Positions 1 through 8,629 of a DNA stretch of 64,000 nt are shown in pieces. The position numbers and the translations under genes were made by a program. The notes below the pieces were generated by a model that worked only from the letters and a program-made list of their open reading frames with translations, searched no databases and had not been told where the DNA came from. Positions within the stretch are counted from its first letter, which is position 1; each line of letters starts with the position of its first letter. Source of the stretch: Paenibacillus sp. HWE-109 (GTDB lineage Bacteria > Bacillota > Bacilli > Paenibacillales > NBRC-103111); NCBI RefSeq assembly GCF_022163125.1, contig NZ_CP091881.1, forward strand, positions 6,835,001-6,899,000, given 5' to 3'.

Positions 1-228
1 CTTGATGAGCATTTCAAATCTCTTCTCGGCAGCCTCCATCGCAAAGATGGCATAATCAATCTGATCCTTGTCCAGCGCAAACTCAAAATGCGCTTGCGCG
101 GCTACCCAAGTCTGATGCGCAGTGCGGATTTCTTGAATCAGCAGTTGCTTGTCCTTCAGCAACTCTTCCTTTGCCTGCTTTAATTGAGGACTTTTCCTCC
201 CGTATATACCCAGTAGCGCTGGTCTCAT
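1..228 (-). CDS. yaaL: YaaL-type DUF2508 protein (partial, runs off window)
   Basis: The first 76 codons of a small charged protein run off the left edge with no stop. It starts MRPALLGIYG and continues as a mostly helical sequence rich in Lys, Glu and Gln. A GGAGGG ribosome site lies 7 bases before the ATG at 228. The family has no known function; it is the gene that follows recR in B. subtilis (dnaX-yaaK-recR-yaaL), and the same order is seen here. A terminator lies between recR and this gene, so it probably has its own promoter in the 133-base gap. The identification rests on synteny and protein character. Confidence 0.75.
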   Translation of the reverse strand, partial: MRPALLGIYGRKSPQLKQAKEELLKDKQLLIQEIRTAHQTWVAAQAHFEFALDKDQIDYAIFAMEAAEKRFEMLIK

Positions 229-326
229 GTGTTAACCCTCCATTTCATAACTTACGGATTGATCTATCCTTATCCATATGGAAGAAATGGAACATTTAGA
301 ACTGCGGTGGCTGCCTAAAAATAACG

Positions 327-357
327 CAAAAAAGAGAGCTTCGCAGCTCCCTCTTGA
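327..357 (-). terminator. Rho-independent terminator after recR
   Basis: On the minus strand a GC-rich hairpin (arms AGAGGGAGCT and AGCTCTCT, loop GCGA) is followed by a run of six T. It starts 5 bases past the recR stop codon and should end the dnaX-ybaB-recR transcript. Confidence 0.75.
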
Positions 358-361
358 TCAC

Positions 362-958
362 TTATATTTCTCGGCGGCCTTCCATTGCTTTGGTCAGCGT
401 CACTTCATCCGCATACTCCAGGTCTCCCCCTACAGGCAATCCGTGCGCAATACGCGTCACTTTGAGCCCGAATGGCTTAATCAATCTGGATAGGTACATG
501 GCTGTTGCTTCGCCTTCAATATTGGGATTTGTTGCAAGAATCAATTCCTGCACCGTTTCGTCACCCAAACGCTTGAGCAATTCGGCAATATGAATCTGAT
601 CGGGTCCAATTCCCTCCATCGGCGAGATTGCACCATGAAGAACATGATAGTAGCCTTCAAATTCTTTGGTCCGTTCCAAGGCGACCAAGTCTTTGGGCTC
701 CTGTACCACACAGATGACAGATCCATCCCTGCTCTTGTCTTGACAGATACGGCAAGGATCCACGTCCGTGATGTTACAGCAAACCGAACAATAGTGAAGG
801 TTCCTTTTGACATTAACAAGTGCTTTGGCGAAATCAATAACGTCCTCTTCTTTCATACGAAGAACATGAAATGCCAGACGTCCTGCTGTCTTAGGGCCTA
901 CTCCCGGCAAACGGGAGAAAGCATCGATTAACTTGGATATCGGTTCGGGGTAATACAA
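362..958 (-). CDS. recR: Recombination mediator protein RecR
   Basis: A 198-residue protein of the usual RecR length. RecR works with RecO (and RecF) to load RecA at single-strand gaps. Visible parts are an N-terminal helix-hairpin-helix (RLPGVGPKTAGRLAFH), a four-cysteine zinc finger at Cys57, Cys60, Cys69 and Cys72, a Toprim domain beginning at about residue 80 (VICVVQEPKD), and a C-terminal region with LPVGGDLEYADEVTL. It follows ybaB by 42 bases, as in other Bacillota, and is probably the last gene of the dnaX operon because a terminator follows at once. Confidence 0.97.
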   Translation of the reverse strand: MYYPEPISKLIDAFSRLPGVGPKTAGRLAFHVLRMKEEDVIDFAKALVNVKRNLHYCSVCCNITDVDPCRICQDKSRDGSVICVVQEPKDLVALERTKEFEGYYHVLHGAISPMEGIGPDQIHIAELLKRLGDETVQELILATNPNIEGEATAMYLSRLIKPFGLKVTRIAHGLPVGGDLEYADEVTLTKAMEGRREI

Positions 959-1000
959 AGGAGTTCTCCTTCATTGATCAGAATCGTTGCTCTTGATGTC

Positions 1001-1312
1001 CTAGAACAAACCAGGAATGTTCATGCCGCCTGTGAATTTGCCCATATCTTTGTTCGCGATTTCTTCCGCTTTGGTCATTGCGTCGTTAACAGCTGTGAGC
1101 ACGAGATCTTGCAGCATTTCAACATCTTCCGGATCTACAGCCTCTGGTTTGATGTTAATGCTTTGCACTTTTTTATGCCCGTTGATAATAACAGTGACAA
1201 CACCGCCGCCTGCTGTACCTTCGATCATTTTAGTTCCAAGCTCTTCTTGTGCTTTCATCATTTGTTCTTGCATTTTCTTCACTTGCTTCATCATTTGGTT
1301 CATGTTATTCAT
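1001..1312 (-). CDS. ybaB: YbaB/EbfC family nucleoid-associated protein
   Basis: A 103-residue protein beginning MNNMNQMMKQVKKMQEQM. YbaB/EbfC proteins are small DNA-binding dimers found next to dnaX and recR. The N-terminal half is a Met/Lys/Gln-rich helix and the centre holds the family strand pattern (GTAGGGVVTVIINGH). The frame is open upstream, but the ATG at 1312 is preceded by AAGGGAG at good spacing and gives the family's usual N-terminus, so the shorter start is used. It lies 20 bases after dnaX and is cotranscribed with it. Confidence 0.93.
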   Translation of the reverse strand: MNNMNQMMKQVKKMQEQMMKAQEELGTKMIEGTAGGGVVTVIINGHKKVQSINIKPEAVDPEDVEMLQDLVLTAVNDAMTKAEEIANKDMGKFTGGMNIPGLF

Positions 1313-1332
1313 CGCAGGTAGCTCCCTTATAT

Positions 1333-3078
1333 TTAGTCTTCTTTGATCGTCACTAAGTTTTCGCCAAACAATTGGATGGCTTCCGAAATCCATTCTTCTT
1401 TTACTGCTGTACCGTCTGCATTTTGCGTTTCTAATTCCATAACCTCAGGAGCGGCGCTCGTTGCATCATTCCTTGCATCATCCCACTCCTTGCGCATAAT
1501 CGTCAGCAAACGCATGGGCTTACCAAGCACAGCAGCCAGAACTTGCTCGATGATGACTTTGTTTTCAGGTTTCTCCGTTGTATTGCGGTGCATATCATTT
1601 TTGAAAGCTACCAATACAACGTCATCCAGCATGGAAACAAGATCACCATTCACAAACCAGGCATGAACGGTAATTTTCTTTTCTTTCACATCACCTAATA
1701 CTTGGCTCCACTTCATCAGCGCAGTTTTGGTTTCCGCACTTTCTGCCGCCTTCAAATAACCATCAAGCTTGATGCCGGATTTCTTCGATGGCGCTGAAGC
1801 CACTGGCGCTTTGGCCGAGGTCGCCGATTTCGCTTGCGCATCCGCAGAGGCACCCGCTACTCCCGATTTTACCAGTCCAGCTACCTGATCTTCAAGTTGT
1901 TGCAGCTTTTTGGTCATTTGCGCCAAAAGATCACCTTGCGGCGCACGACTTCCGACTTCAGCAAGACCAACTGATGAGCCGCTTTCGGTTCCAATATGAC
2001 CGCCGCACATTTTCATAACTGAAATTTCTAGCAGGGTCTGTGGCTGTACGGAGTACTTCATTTCACTCTGGTAATGATTGAGCGTCTCGATCATAGCCAT
2101 CATCTCAGCAGCTGAGAAGTGACCAGCAATTTCTTTGAGCTCACCCATATCAAACACGCGTTCGGTAATCACCGGCGAATTGGGAACCATGCGCACCATG
2201 AGCAAGTCGCGGAAGTAGTTGATCAAATTTTCAATACATTTGTCAGCACTTTTGCCTTCTTGCATGAACGTATCGATAAGCTCCAACGCGGCACCCAGAT
2301 TCTTCTCTTTGATGAAAAGAACGAGTTTCTTGAACTGATCGGAAGCAACTCCGCCAGTGATGGATAGAATATCCGCGAGCTGCACTTCGCCAGTGGCGAA
2401 TGAGGTCGCCTGATCGAGAAGACTTAGCGCATCCCGCATTCCCCCATCGGACAATCTAGCTATATAGTGGAGAGCTTCCTCATTAATGGATATCTGCTCC
2501 TGCTCACAAATATACTTGAGCCGCTGCACTTGATCATCCATGGAAACCCGCCGGAAGTCAAAACGTTGGCACCGGGAAATTATCGTAGCTGGAATTTTGT
2601 GCGGTTCCGTGGTCGCCAAGATGAACATGACATGAGCCGGAGGCTCTTCCAATGTCTTCAACAGGGCATTAAACGCTTCGGTCGTGAGCATGTGTACTTC
2701 ATCTATGATATAGACCTTTTGTCTAACTTCCGTAGGGGCATACTTCACTTTATCCCGGATATCCCGAATTTCTTCCACGCCGCGATTCGAGGCAGCATCG
2801 ATTTCGACAACATCCATCACTGCGCCTTCGGTGATTCTTTCACAGGCCGAGCAAGCATTGCACGGTTCTTCAGCGGGTCCATGTAAACAGTTCACTGCTT
2901 TGGCCAGAATTTTGGCCGTACTGGTTTTCCCTGTTCCCCTAGGGCCATTGAATAAATATGCATGGGTAAGACGATTTTCCCGCAAAGAATTCTGCAGCGT
3001 TTGTGTAATATGTTTCTGACCGACAACATCACGAAACGTCTGAGACCTCCACGTTCGATACAGAGCAATATGTGCCAT
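1333..3078 (-). CDS. dnaX: DNA polymerase III subunits gamma/tau
   Basis: A 581-residue clamp-loader ATPase. The AAA+ core has Walker A GPRGTGKT at residues 45-52, the zinc-module cysteines just after it (CLHGPAEEPCNACSAC), Walker B VYIIDEVHML, and the SRC sensor motif (IISRCQRFDF). Domain III follows, then an Ala/Ser/Lys-rich linker near residues 400-430 and a C-terminal domain expected to bind polymerase (tau type). A TTG five codons upstream is in frame, but the GGAGAGG ribosome site overlaps it and serves the ATG at 3078. It heads the dnaX-ybaB-recR operon. Confidence 0.97.
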   Translation of the reverse strand: MAHIALYRTWRSQTFRDVVGQKHITQTLQNSLRENRLTHAYLFNGPRGTGKTSTAKILAKAVNCLHGPAEEPCNACSACERITEGAVMDVVEIDAASNRGVEEIRDIRDKVKYAPTEVRQKVYIIDEVHMLTTEAFNALLKTLEEPPAHVMFILATTEPHKIPATIISRCQRFDFRRVSMDDQVQRLKYICEQEQISINEEALHYIARLSDGGMRDALSLLDQATSFATGEVQLADILSITGGVASDQFKKLVLFIKEKNLGAALELIDTFMQEGKSADKCIENLINYFRDLLMVRMVPNSPVITERVFDMGELKEIAGHFSAAEMMAMIETLNHYQSEMKYSVQPQTLLEISVMKMCGGHIGTESGSSVGLAEVGSRAPQGDLLAQMTKKLQQLEDQVAGLVKSGVAGASADAQAKSATSAKAPVASAPSKKSGIKLDGYLKAAESAETKTALMKWSQVLGDVKEKKITVHAWFVNGDLVSMLDDVVLVAFKNDMHRNTTEKPENKVIIEQVLAAVLGKPMRLLTIMRKEWDDARNDATSAAPEVMELETQNADGTAVKEEWISEAIQLFGENLVTIKED

Positions 3079-3156
3079 AGTGTTCCTCTCCAATAATCCC
3101 TGTATGGAATGACTGAATCCATTATACTATAACCCACCTAGGGATGAAATAGATGA

Positions 3157-4593
3157 TCAAGCATAGGGAATGGATATTGTAAAAGTGGTTCCGAAACCTT
3201 TGGAGGATACCCGGATCGTCCCGCCCATATCGTGAATGATTCTTTGGCATACGGAAAGACCCAGTCCTGTTCCCGTGTCCTTCGTCGTGAAGAAGGGATC
3301 GAAAATCTTATCGATGACGAACATCGGAATCCCAGAGCCCGTGTCATGAATATCCACACAGACAAATCGTTCCAAGGTATCGACTTTCTCTACGATGGTT
3401 AGGGTTCCGCCGTCCGGCATGGCTTCTATCCCATTTTTACAAATATTCAAAAAGACCTGCTTCAACATTTCTTTATCCGCAATGACTTCCGGCAGGTGAT
3501 AGGATGCTTCGTACTGGAGATGAACATTGTATAGAATAGCCTCATTATTGATGATGGGTAAAATACCTCGGAGCACTTCCGGCACATCGATCCGCTCAAA
3601 GGAGACATGTTTAGGCTTGCTGAGCAGCAGAAATTCATTGACCAATTCATTGATTCGGTTAATTTCCTCTAACATAACTTCCGCATAGCTCCGCTCTTTA
3701 ATCATCCCCTGAACTTCAAATGTGCGCCGCAAGACTTGAAGGAAACCTTTGATCGACGTTAGCGGATTGCGAATCTCATGTGCTGTGCCGGCAGCAATTT
3801 GCCCTATCATCGCCAGTCTGTCGCTTCTTTGCACCATCTCTTCCAATGAGCGCATATTCGTAACGTCTTTGAAAATAACATAGGCCCCGACAATGTTGCC
3901 TAAGCTATCTTTGAGCACATTGGAATCTAACAGCAGTTCAAATCGTTCTGTATGATTCGTCCAGGATACGGCATGATTGCGCATAACCCCGCCATGCAGG
4001 ATCGTCCGCTGCACCAATTGGTGCTGACTCGGCACGGAGGAGAAAATATCATCCAGCGATTTATTCAAAATATGCTCGCGTTCCATACCTAGAATCTGTG
4101 TTGCACGATCACTAACATCCACGAGTGTAAAATCCATATTAATTAATAGGACACCTAAATTGATATCTCGTAAAAAAGCATCCGAAAAGCGCTGCAATAA
4201 ATTCAACTGCAATCCCTCTTGCCGATCCCGCATTGCCAGTAAATACATAACCTTCCGACCTAACATAAGTCGAAGAATTGAGAATTGGTAGAAGTGTGCT
4301 TCCCCGTCTTTGGCGATGAGAAAGCCATGCGGCCATTCCATTAAATTCGTTTCGTTGCTGAAATAAAATTCGTACAGCTCACGCAAGCTAGCCCGCACTT
4401 TCATTAGTTGCGAGAACGGGGTTTGCGTTATTTCTTGGGCTGAATAGCCTGAAAGTTTCAAAATATGATCGGTCGCTAAGTTAATTTTGCCATCCTCATC
4501 TACAATGAGCATACCTGCATGGACACTAAGGGTGAAAAGCTTGCGCATTTCTTCCATAGAAACCGTGTAATCTTGAGGATCATGAATGGACAT
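3157..4593 (-). CDS. Soluble PAS-domain sensor histidine kinase (sporulation-kinase type)
   Basis: A 478-residue kinase with no membrane segment. Two PAS-like domains (about residues 15-110 and 125-240) precede a HisKA dimerisation domain with the phosphoacceptor His in AGTAHEIRNPLTSIKGF, and a HATPase_c domain with N-box (NICKNGIEAMPDGG), G1 (DTGSGIP) and G2 (TGLGLSV) motifs. The ATG at 4593 is chosen because AAGGAG sits 9 bases before it; an in-frame GTG farther up overlaps that ribosome site. No response regulator is adjacent, so it is an orphan. Cytosolic PAS kinases with this layout include B. subtilis KinA, which phosphorylates Spo0F. A spo0F gene lies 7 kb away, so feeding the phosphorelay is a reasonable inference but is not shown by the sequence. 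Confidence 0.85.
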   Translation of the reverse strand: MSIHDPQDYTVSMEEMRKLFTLSVHAGMLIVDEDGKINLATDHILKLSGYSAQEITQTPFSQLMKVRASLRELYEFYFSNETNLMEWPHGFLIAKDGEAHFYQFSILRLMLGRKVMYLLAMRDRQEGLQLNLLQRFSDAFLRDINLGVLLINMDFTLVDVSDRATQILGMEREHILNKSLDDIFSSVPSQHQLVQRTILHGGVMRNHAVSWTNHTERFELLLDSNVLKDSLGNIVGAYVIFKDVTNMRSLEEMVQRSDRLAMIGQIAAGTAHEIRNPLTSIKGFLQVLRRTFEVQGMIKERSYAEVMLEEINRINELVNEFLLLSKPKHVSFERIDVPEVLRGILPIINNEAILYNVHLQYEASYHLPEVIADKEMLKQVFLNICKNGIEAMPDGGTLTIVEKVDTLERFVCVDIHDTGSGIPMFVIDKIFDPFFTTKDTGTGLGLSVCQRIIHDMGGTIRVSSKGFGTTFTISIPYA

Positions 4594-4706
4594 ACAGAGC
4601 AGCTCCTTCACATTCTCTATTCAATTTGCATTAGGCATCCCAATTATCTGCTGATTCCGATCGTATATGAATTCTCTATTAAGTAAATATTTCCCTTCTG
4701 GAGACA

Positions 4707-4738
4707 AAAGAAAAAACGCCCAAATTGCTGGCGTTTCG
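4707..4738 (-). terminator. Terminator of the SRP RNA gene
   Basis: On the minus strand the arms AACGCC and GGCGTT enclose a 9-base loop and are followed by TTTTTTC. It lies about 26 bases beyond the predicted 3' end of the SRP RNA. Confidence 0.8.
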
Positions 4739-4764
4739 TAGTTTCATTCATGAAGTTAATAGGT

Positions 4765-5033
4765 AAACCGTGCACCTGTTATTGATAAAGTGATACAAGC
4801 GAACTCTTATCGTTAGCTCAAATTAGGCAACCCTTCGGCACATGAAACATCCCACTTACGGCTGCTTCCTTCCAGACCTGACCGGGTTCATGGGCATCCA
4901 TTGCGAAGGACCCGACTCTCAACACCACGTGTAAAAGCCAGACCTCACATCACAGTACCGCTAACAGGAATTCAACCTCGCTACAGCGGATTGCGAGTTA
5001 CAGGGCACCGCTACCTCCCCATCTAGCACAGTA
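4765..5033 (-). ncRNA. ffs: Signal recognition particle RNA, large Bacillus-type scRNA
   Basis: The minus strand carries the conserved SRP RNA S-domain: the GGTCAGGTCTGGAAGGAAGC tetraloop and internal-loop region, then ATGTGCCGAAGGGTTGCC. The 5' part matches the Alu domain of B. subtilis scRNA (GCTAGATGGGGAGGTAGCGG then TGCCCTGTAAC), and the 3' end reads AGGTGCACGGTTT. Total length of about 269 nt agrees with the roughly 271-nt B. subtilis RNA rather than the 4.5S form. It binds Ffh and guides membrane protein targeting. End positions are accurate to a few bases; mature ends need RNase processing that cannot be read from sequence. Confidence 0.95.
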
Positions 5034-5087
5034 AAAATAGTATAGCTGATTCACTTCAAAATAGCAACCACAGGCAAAATCTGCTAA

Positions 5088-5501
5088 TTAACGCATCATT
5101 TTGACGGTTACTTTGTAGCGCGGCATATTCGTATTTAGAGCCATCTGGGCTTGTGAACGGAGTTCCTCTACCTGATCTGCCGTTAAAGAAGCTTTAGGTG
5201 TTATCCTCACCTTCGCTTTGGGTCCGTTAATTGCAATGTTCGATTTCTCTATGCCTTGCAGCTGAGCGAGCACCGCTTTCATTAAATTGGCATCATCCTC
5301 ATAATGATGATACGTAGGGTTCAGCGGATCATTCGGATTGACACTCGTAATTCCAAGCATCCCATCCTGCTTATATTGCTGCGCTTTGTACTTCGCATCA
5401 GCTGTCTGCGGCGGGTTCTTGTTGCCAGAACTTATGCCACAGCCAACTAAGCTCATGATAAGCAGTAACGCTCCGGTAAACCTAAGCATACCCCTAAACA
5501 T
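5088..5501 (-). CDS. YhcN/YlaJ family spore lipoprotein
   Basis: A 137-residue lipoprotein. A short signal peptide (MFRGMLRFTGALLLIMSLVGC) ends in a lipobox with the acylated Cys in LVGC. The mature part has a low-complexity Gln/Lys/Asn stretch followed by a compact domain (IAINGPKAKVRITPKASLTA ... QAQMALNTNMPRYKVTV) resembling the YhcN/YlaJ family, whose members are found in the spore membrane or cortex. The ATG at 5501 is used because GGGAGG lies 7 bases upstream. That ribosome site is the 3' arm of a hairpin spanning the rpmE-yhcN gap (see 5508-5554). Confidence 0.85.
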   Translation of the reverse strand: MFRGMLRFTGALLLIMSLVGCGISSGNKNPPQTADAKYKAQQYKQDGMLGITSVNPNDPLNPTYHHYEDDANLMKAVLAQLQGIEKSNIAINGPKAKVRITPKASLTADQVEELRSQAQMALNTNMPRYKVTVKMMR

Positions 5502-5507
5502 AAAAAC

Positions 5508-5554
5508 ACCTCCCATTGGACTCTAAGCCTAAGCTTAGGATGACCAAGGGAGGT
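5508..5554 (-). terminator. Hairpin after rpmE that includes the yhcN ribosome site
   Basis: On the minus strand ACCTCCCTTGG pairs with CCAATGGGAGGT (one bulged base) and is followed by GTTTTTATG. A 12-base palindrome (CCTAAGCTTAGG, 5528-5539) lies inside the loop. It has the shape of a rho-independent terminator for rpmE, yet the 3' arm is the ribosome site of the downstream lipoprotein and the T-run abuts its start codon. Any transcript reading through from rpmE would have that site base-paired. Confidence 0.65.
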
Positions 5555-5592
5555 TGTCTTATGCTGATTGGCAGCAAAGCAATTGATGCCAA

Positions 5593-5790
5593 TTAGATTC
5601 CGTATTTCTTTTTGAACTTGTCGACACGGCCGCCTACATCGATAAACTTTTGTTTACCAGTGTAGAAAGGATGGCAATTGGAGCAAATCTCAACACGCAG
5701 ATTTGGCTTGATTGATCCCGTTTCGAACACATTACCACAAGCGCAAGTCACTGTGGTTGCATGATAAGTAGGATGAATACCTGCTTTCAT
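5593..5790 (-). CDS. rpmE: Ribosomal protein bL31, zinc-binding form
   Basis: A 65-residue ribosomal protein with the four zinc-ligand cysteines of the C+ form: Cys16 and Cys18 in CACG, Cys36 and Cys39 in CSNC, then HPFYTGKQKFID. Zinc-containing L31 is usually replaced by the cysteine-free paralogue RpmE2 under zinc limitation; no rpmE2 is in this window. An AAAGAGGTGA ribosome site precedes the ATG. It is near rho, as in B. subtilis, with a radical SAM gene inserted between. Confidence 0.97.
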   Translation of the reverse strand: MKAGIHPTYHATTVTCACGNVFETGSIKPNLRVEICSNCHPFYTGKQKFIDVGGRVDKFKKKYGI

Positions 5791-5909
5791 GTTGGGTCAC
5801 CTCTTTCCGCCCTGAATCATTTGCTGAAACAGAGTTAATGGACGTACCTTTACATTTTAGCATAGTCAAAAGCATTTATGCAAGATGAAACGCTCGAAGG
5901 CCAACTGCC

Positions 5910-7187
5910 TTATAAAACCATCGCAGCCGTACTGCGATCGCTGGTATAGAACTTAGGCGTGTGCGAGTAAGAACCCAGAATAACATCTGGAAGTTCCTCT
6001 TGAAAGATTTCGATCATTTGCTTCATACCCAGCAATTCGCCCCGTGCCTTAGGGATAATCCCCAGATAGCTTTCGGGGTCAATATTCAGGTTGCGCAATT
6101 GAATCAATTTCAATCCGGTTCTTCGTACGAATTCAATCATGGCTTCGATTTCCTCTTCCCGATCCGTAACGCCTGGGAATACGAGATAGTTAATCGAGGT
6201 AATAACGCCTTTATCTGTTGCATAGCGCAGAGATTTCTCTACATTTTTGAGCGTGTAAGCTCTTGGCTTGTAGTAAGCATTGTAATGATCATCTAACGCA
6301 CTGATGGTGCTTACGCGCATAAGATCAAGCCCAGCATCCACGATGCCGCGAATGTGATCTGTGAGCCCGGCATTGGTATTAATATTAATGTACCCCATCT
6401 TGGTTTGCTCACGCACTTGTTTGATAGCGTCAATGATGATTACTGCTTGCGTACTAGGCTCGCCTTCGCAACCTTGTCCGAAAGAGATAATGCTCTCAGG
6501 CGTTCGCAGATGCTCCAGCATGATTTGGGTAATCTCTTCGACCTTAGGCTTGAAGTTCATTCGAGTCTGTGGAGCTACGAAGCCACTCTCATCCGGTTGT
6601 TCAGAGATACAGCCGAAGCATCCAGCATTGCAGGAGTAGGAGACCGGAACAGCCCCTTCCCAGCGCTGCAGAAATGTGTTCGAGGCTGTGAGGCACTCAT
6701 AGCCGAGCGCACAATTGGACAAATGCGCATAAAGCCGATTGTCCGGATACTTGGCAACCAGTCGCTTAACCTCGACTTCCAGCTCATTCGGATCACAATG
6801 AATGGGATTCCAGTAGTAGGGGTTATCCGTTAGGCGGGCCGCTACATAGAAGCCGTCCTCTTTCCAAACGACGGCGGTATAACCGAACAGCGGCAGTGCT
6901 TTGGTCTTGTCCGATTTGACATAGCCTGGCAGCAAGAGTCGGGTAAAACCTTGCGGCAGCAAAGCGCCAACCGCATGGTAGTCGCCTTCTACCAGCTTCA
7001 TATCGCCGGTCGCCGCGTCAATACCTACCGGTCGCGTGAACGGAAGGCTGACAAGGGTTGATCCCTCAGGCAGAGGAATCAACTCTTCGTCTAATATTTC
7101 TGTTATCATTTCTGCGTTACGACCAAGCGCCAAGAAATCGGGGTGGTCGAAGACGTTGCCTTGCGAATCTGAATAAACCAAGTTCAT
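5910..7187 (-). CDS. Radical SAM protein of unknown function
   Basis: A 425-residue protein. The 4Fe-4S/SAM-binding cysteines are Cys186, Cys190 and Cys193 in CNAGCFGC (CX3CX2C). The following core has ISFGQGCEGEPS, matching the glycine-rich SAM contact of the radical SAM barrel, and later NTNAGL, SINYLVFPGVTD and IQLRNLNIDPE. About 180 residues precede the core and contain three further cysteines (131, 159, 165), which could bind an auxiliary cluster; that is a guess. No substrate or maturase partner is encoded nearby. The gene lies between rho and rpmE, both housekeeping, and ends 119 bases before rpmE. I do not recognise a named enzyme. Confidence 0.85.
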   Translation of the reverse strand: MNLVYSDSQGNVFDHPDFLALGRNAEMITEILDEELIPLPEGSTLVSLPFTRPVGIDAATGDMKLVEGDYHAVGALLPQGFTRLLLPGYVKSDKTKALPLFGYTAVVWKEDGFYVAARLTDNPYYWNPIHCDPNELEVEVKRLVAKYPDNRLYAHLSNCALGYECLTASNTFLQRWEGAVPVSYSCNAGCFGCISEQPDESGFVAPQTRMNFKPKVEEITQIMLEHLRTPESIISFGQGCEGEPSTQAVIIIDAIKQVREQTKMGYININTNAGLTDHIRGIVDAGLDLMRVSTISALDDHYNAYYKPRAYTLKNVEKSLRYATDKGVITSINYLVFPGVTDREEEIEAMIEFVRRTGLKLIQLRNLNIDPESYLGIIPKARGELLGMKQMIEIFQEELPDVILGSYSHTPKFYTSDRSTAAMVL

Positions 7188-7265
7188 AACGGGTACTCCT
7201 CTTGTACATAAAGGATAAACGACTTAAGTCGTCCATAAGGACGACCGCGTTTGTCAAGGTTGAAA

Positions 7266-8567
7266 TTAAGAAGCAGAATTCTTCACTTTGCTTTTGTGAT
7301 TCGTTGTATTCCCAGTCCCTGCCGTTGGAGAAGCCAGAGAATCCAGGAACTCTTGATTGGTCTTCGTATCGGCGAGCTTTTTGATGAATTGTTCGGTATA
7401 TTCATGCGAATCATTCATCCCTTTGCGAAGCGCCCATACCTTCTCGAGCTCATCCTTGCCCAGCAAGGCCTCTTCGCGGCGCGTACCGGATCTGCGAATG
7501 TCGATCGCAGGGAAAATGCGGCGTTCCGCCATTTTACGATCCAGATGCAGCTCTAGGTTACCAGTACCTTTGAACTCTTCGTAGATGACATCATCCATAC
7601 GCGAGCCTGTTTCGACTAGGGCTGTAGCAAGAATCGTCAAGCTGCCGCCTTCTTCAATATTACGGGCTGCGCCGAAGAACCGCTTAGGGCGATGGAAGGC
7701 TGCTGGATCAATACCACCGGAGAGTGTCCGGCCTGTCGGCGGAACGACGAGGTTGTACGCTCTGGCTAGACGAGTGATACTGTCCAAGAGAATAACGACG
7801 TCTTTCTTATGCTCAACTAAACGCATGGCGCGTTCCAGCACGAGTTCGGCAACTTTGATATGATTCTCAGGCAGTTCATCGAAGGTAGAAGCAACGACTT
7901 CCCCTTTGACAGAACGCTGCATATCCGTCACTTCTTCCGGACGTTCATCAATGAGCAGAACGAAAAGTTCGATCTCCGGATAGTTCGTAGATATGCTGTT
8001 CGCGATTTCTTTGAGAAGCAGCGTCTTCCCCGCTTTGGGAGGAGCAACAATCAAACCACGTTGACCCAGTCCAACCGGGGCAAGTAAATCCATGATCCGC
8101 ATGGAAATTTTGTTAGGCTCGGTTTCAAGCGTAACCCGCTTGTCCGGGTATAAAGGCGTCAACGCCGGGAAGTGAAGACGCTCCGCAGCGGTTTCTGGTT
8201 TCTCGCCATTCACCGCTTCTACTTGAAGAAGACCGAAATAACGCTCATTCTCTTTGGGAGGGCGGCATTTCCCTGAAACAATATCGCCTGAACGCAAATC
8301 AAATTTGCGAATCTGCGATGCCGAGATATAAATATCTTCCGAACTTGGCAAGTAATTAATGGGACGCAAGAAACCGAAGCCCTCTTGGAGAATCTCGAGG
8401 ACACCTTGCATGAACATTAGACCACTTTCAGCAGCTTGTGCACGTAAAATCGCAAAGATGAGTTCTTTTTTCTTCAACGTACCGTAATAAGGAATCTGGT
8501 GTTTCTTGGCTAGTTTATATAATTCAGTAAGCTTGAGTACTTCAAGCTCAGCAAGCTGCATGCTCAT
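7266..8567 (-). CDS. rho: Transcription termination factor Rho
   Basis: A 433-residue hexameric RNA helicase. It has the Rho N-terminal domain (LAELEVLKLTELYKLAK), the RNA-binding cold-shock-like domain (EGFGFLRP ... DIYISASQIRKFDLR), Walker A APPKAGKT at residues 175-182, Walker B VVILLDSITRLARAYN, and the Q/R-loop region (PPTGRTLSGG). The C-terminus has a short hydrophilic tail rich in Thr/Asn/Lys. It lies downstream of murZ as in B. subtilis, although glpX, which separates the two there, is absent. Confidence 0.97.
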   Translation of the reverse strand: MSMQLAELEVLKLTELYKLAKKHQIPYYGTLKKKELIFAILRAQAAESGLMFMQGVLEILQEGFGFLRPINYLPSSEDIYISASQIRKFDLRSGDIVSGKCRPPKENERYFGLLQVEAVNGEKPETAAERLHFPALTPLYPDKRVTLETEPNKISMRIMDLLAPVGLGQRGLIVAPPKAGKTLLLKEIANSISTNYPEIELFVLLIDERPEEVTDMQRSVKGEVVASTFDELPENHIKVAELVLERAMRLVEHKKDVVILLDSITRLARAYNLVVPPTGRTLSGGIDPAAFHRPKRFFGAARNIEEGGSLTILATALVETGSRMDDVIYEEFKGTGNLELHLDRKMAERRIFPAIDIRRSGTRREEALLGKDELEKVWALRKGMNDSHEYTEQFIKKLADTKTNQEFLDSLASPTAGTGNTTNHKSKVKNSAS

Positions 8568-8629
8568 GTTTCGACCACCAAACTATTAAATTTTCAATTG
8601 GATTCTAGCATTGCCTGTTGTCTGGAACT

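Noticed and set aside
4765..5033. tRNA or tmRNA in the region before the kinase gene
   Set aside because: The conserved S-domain and Alu-domain sequences identify it as SRP RNA; no CCA-ending cloverleaf was seen there or elsewhere in the window.
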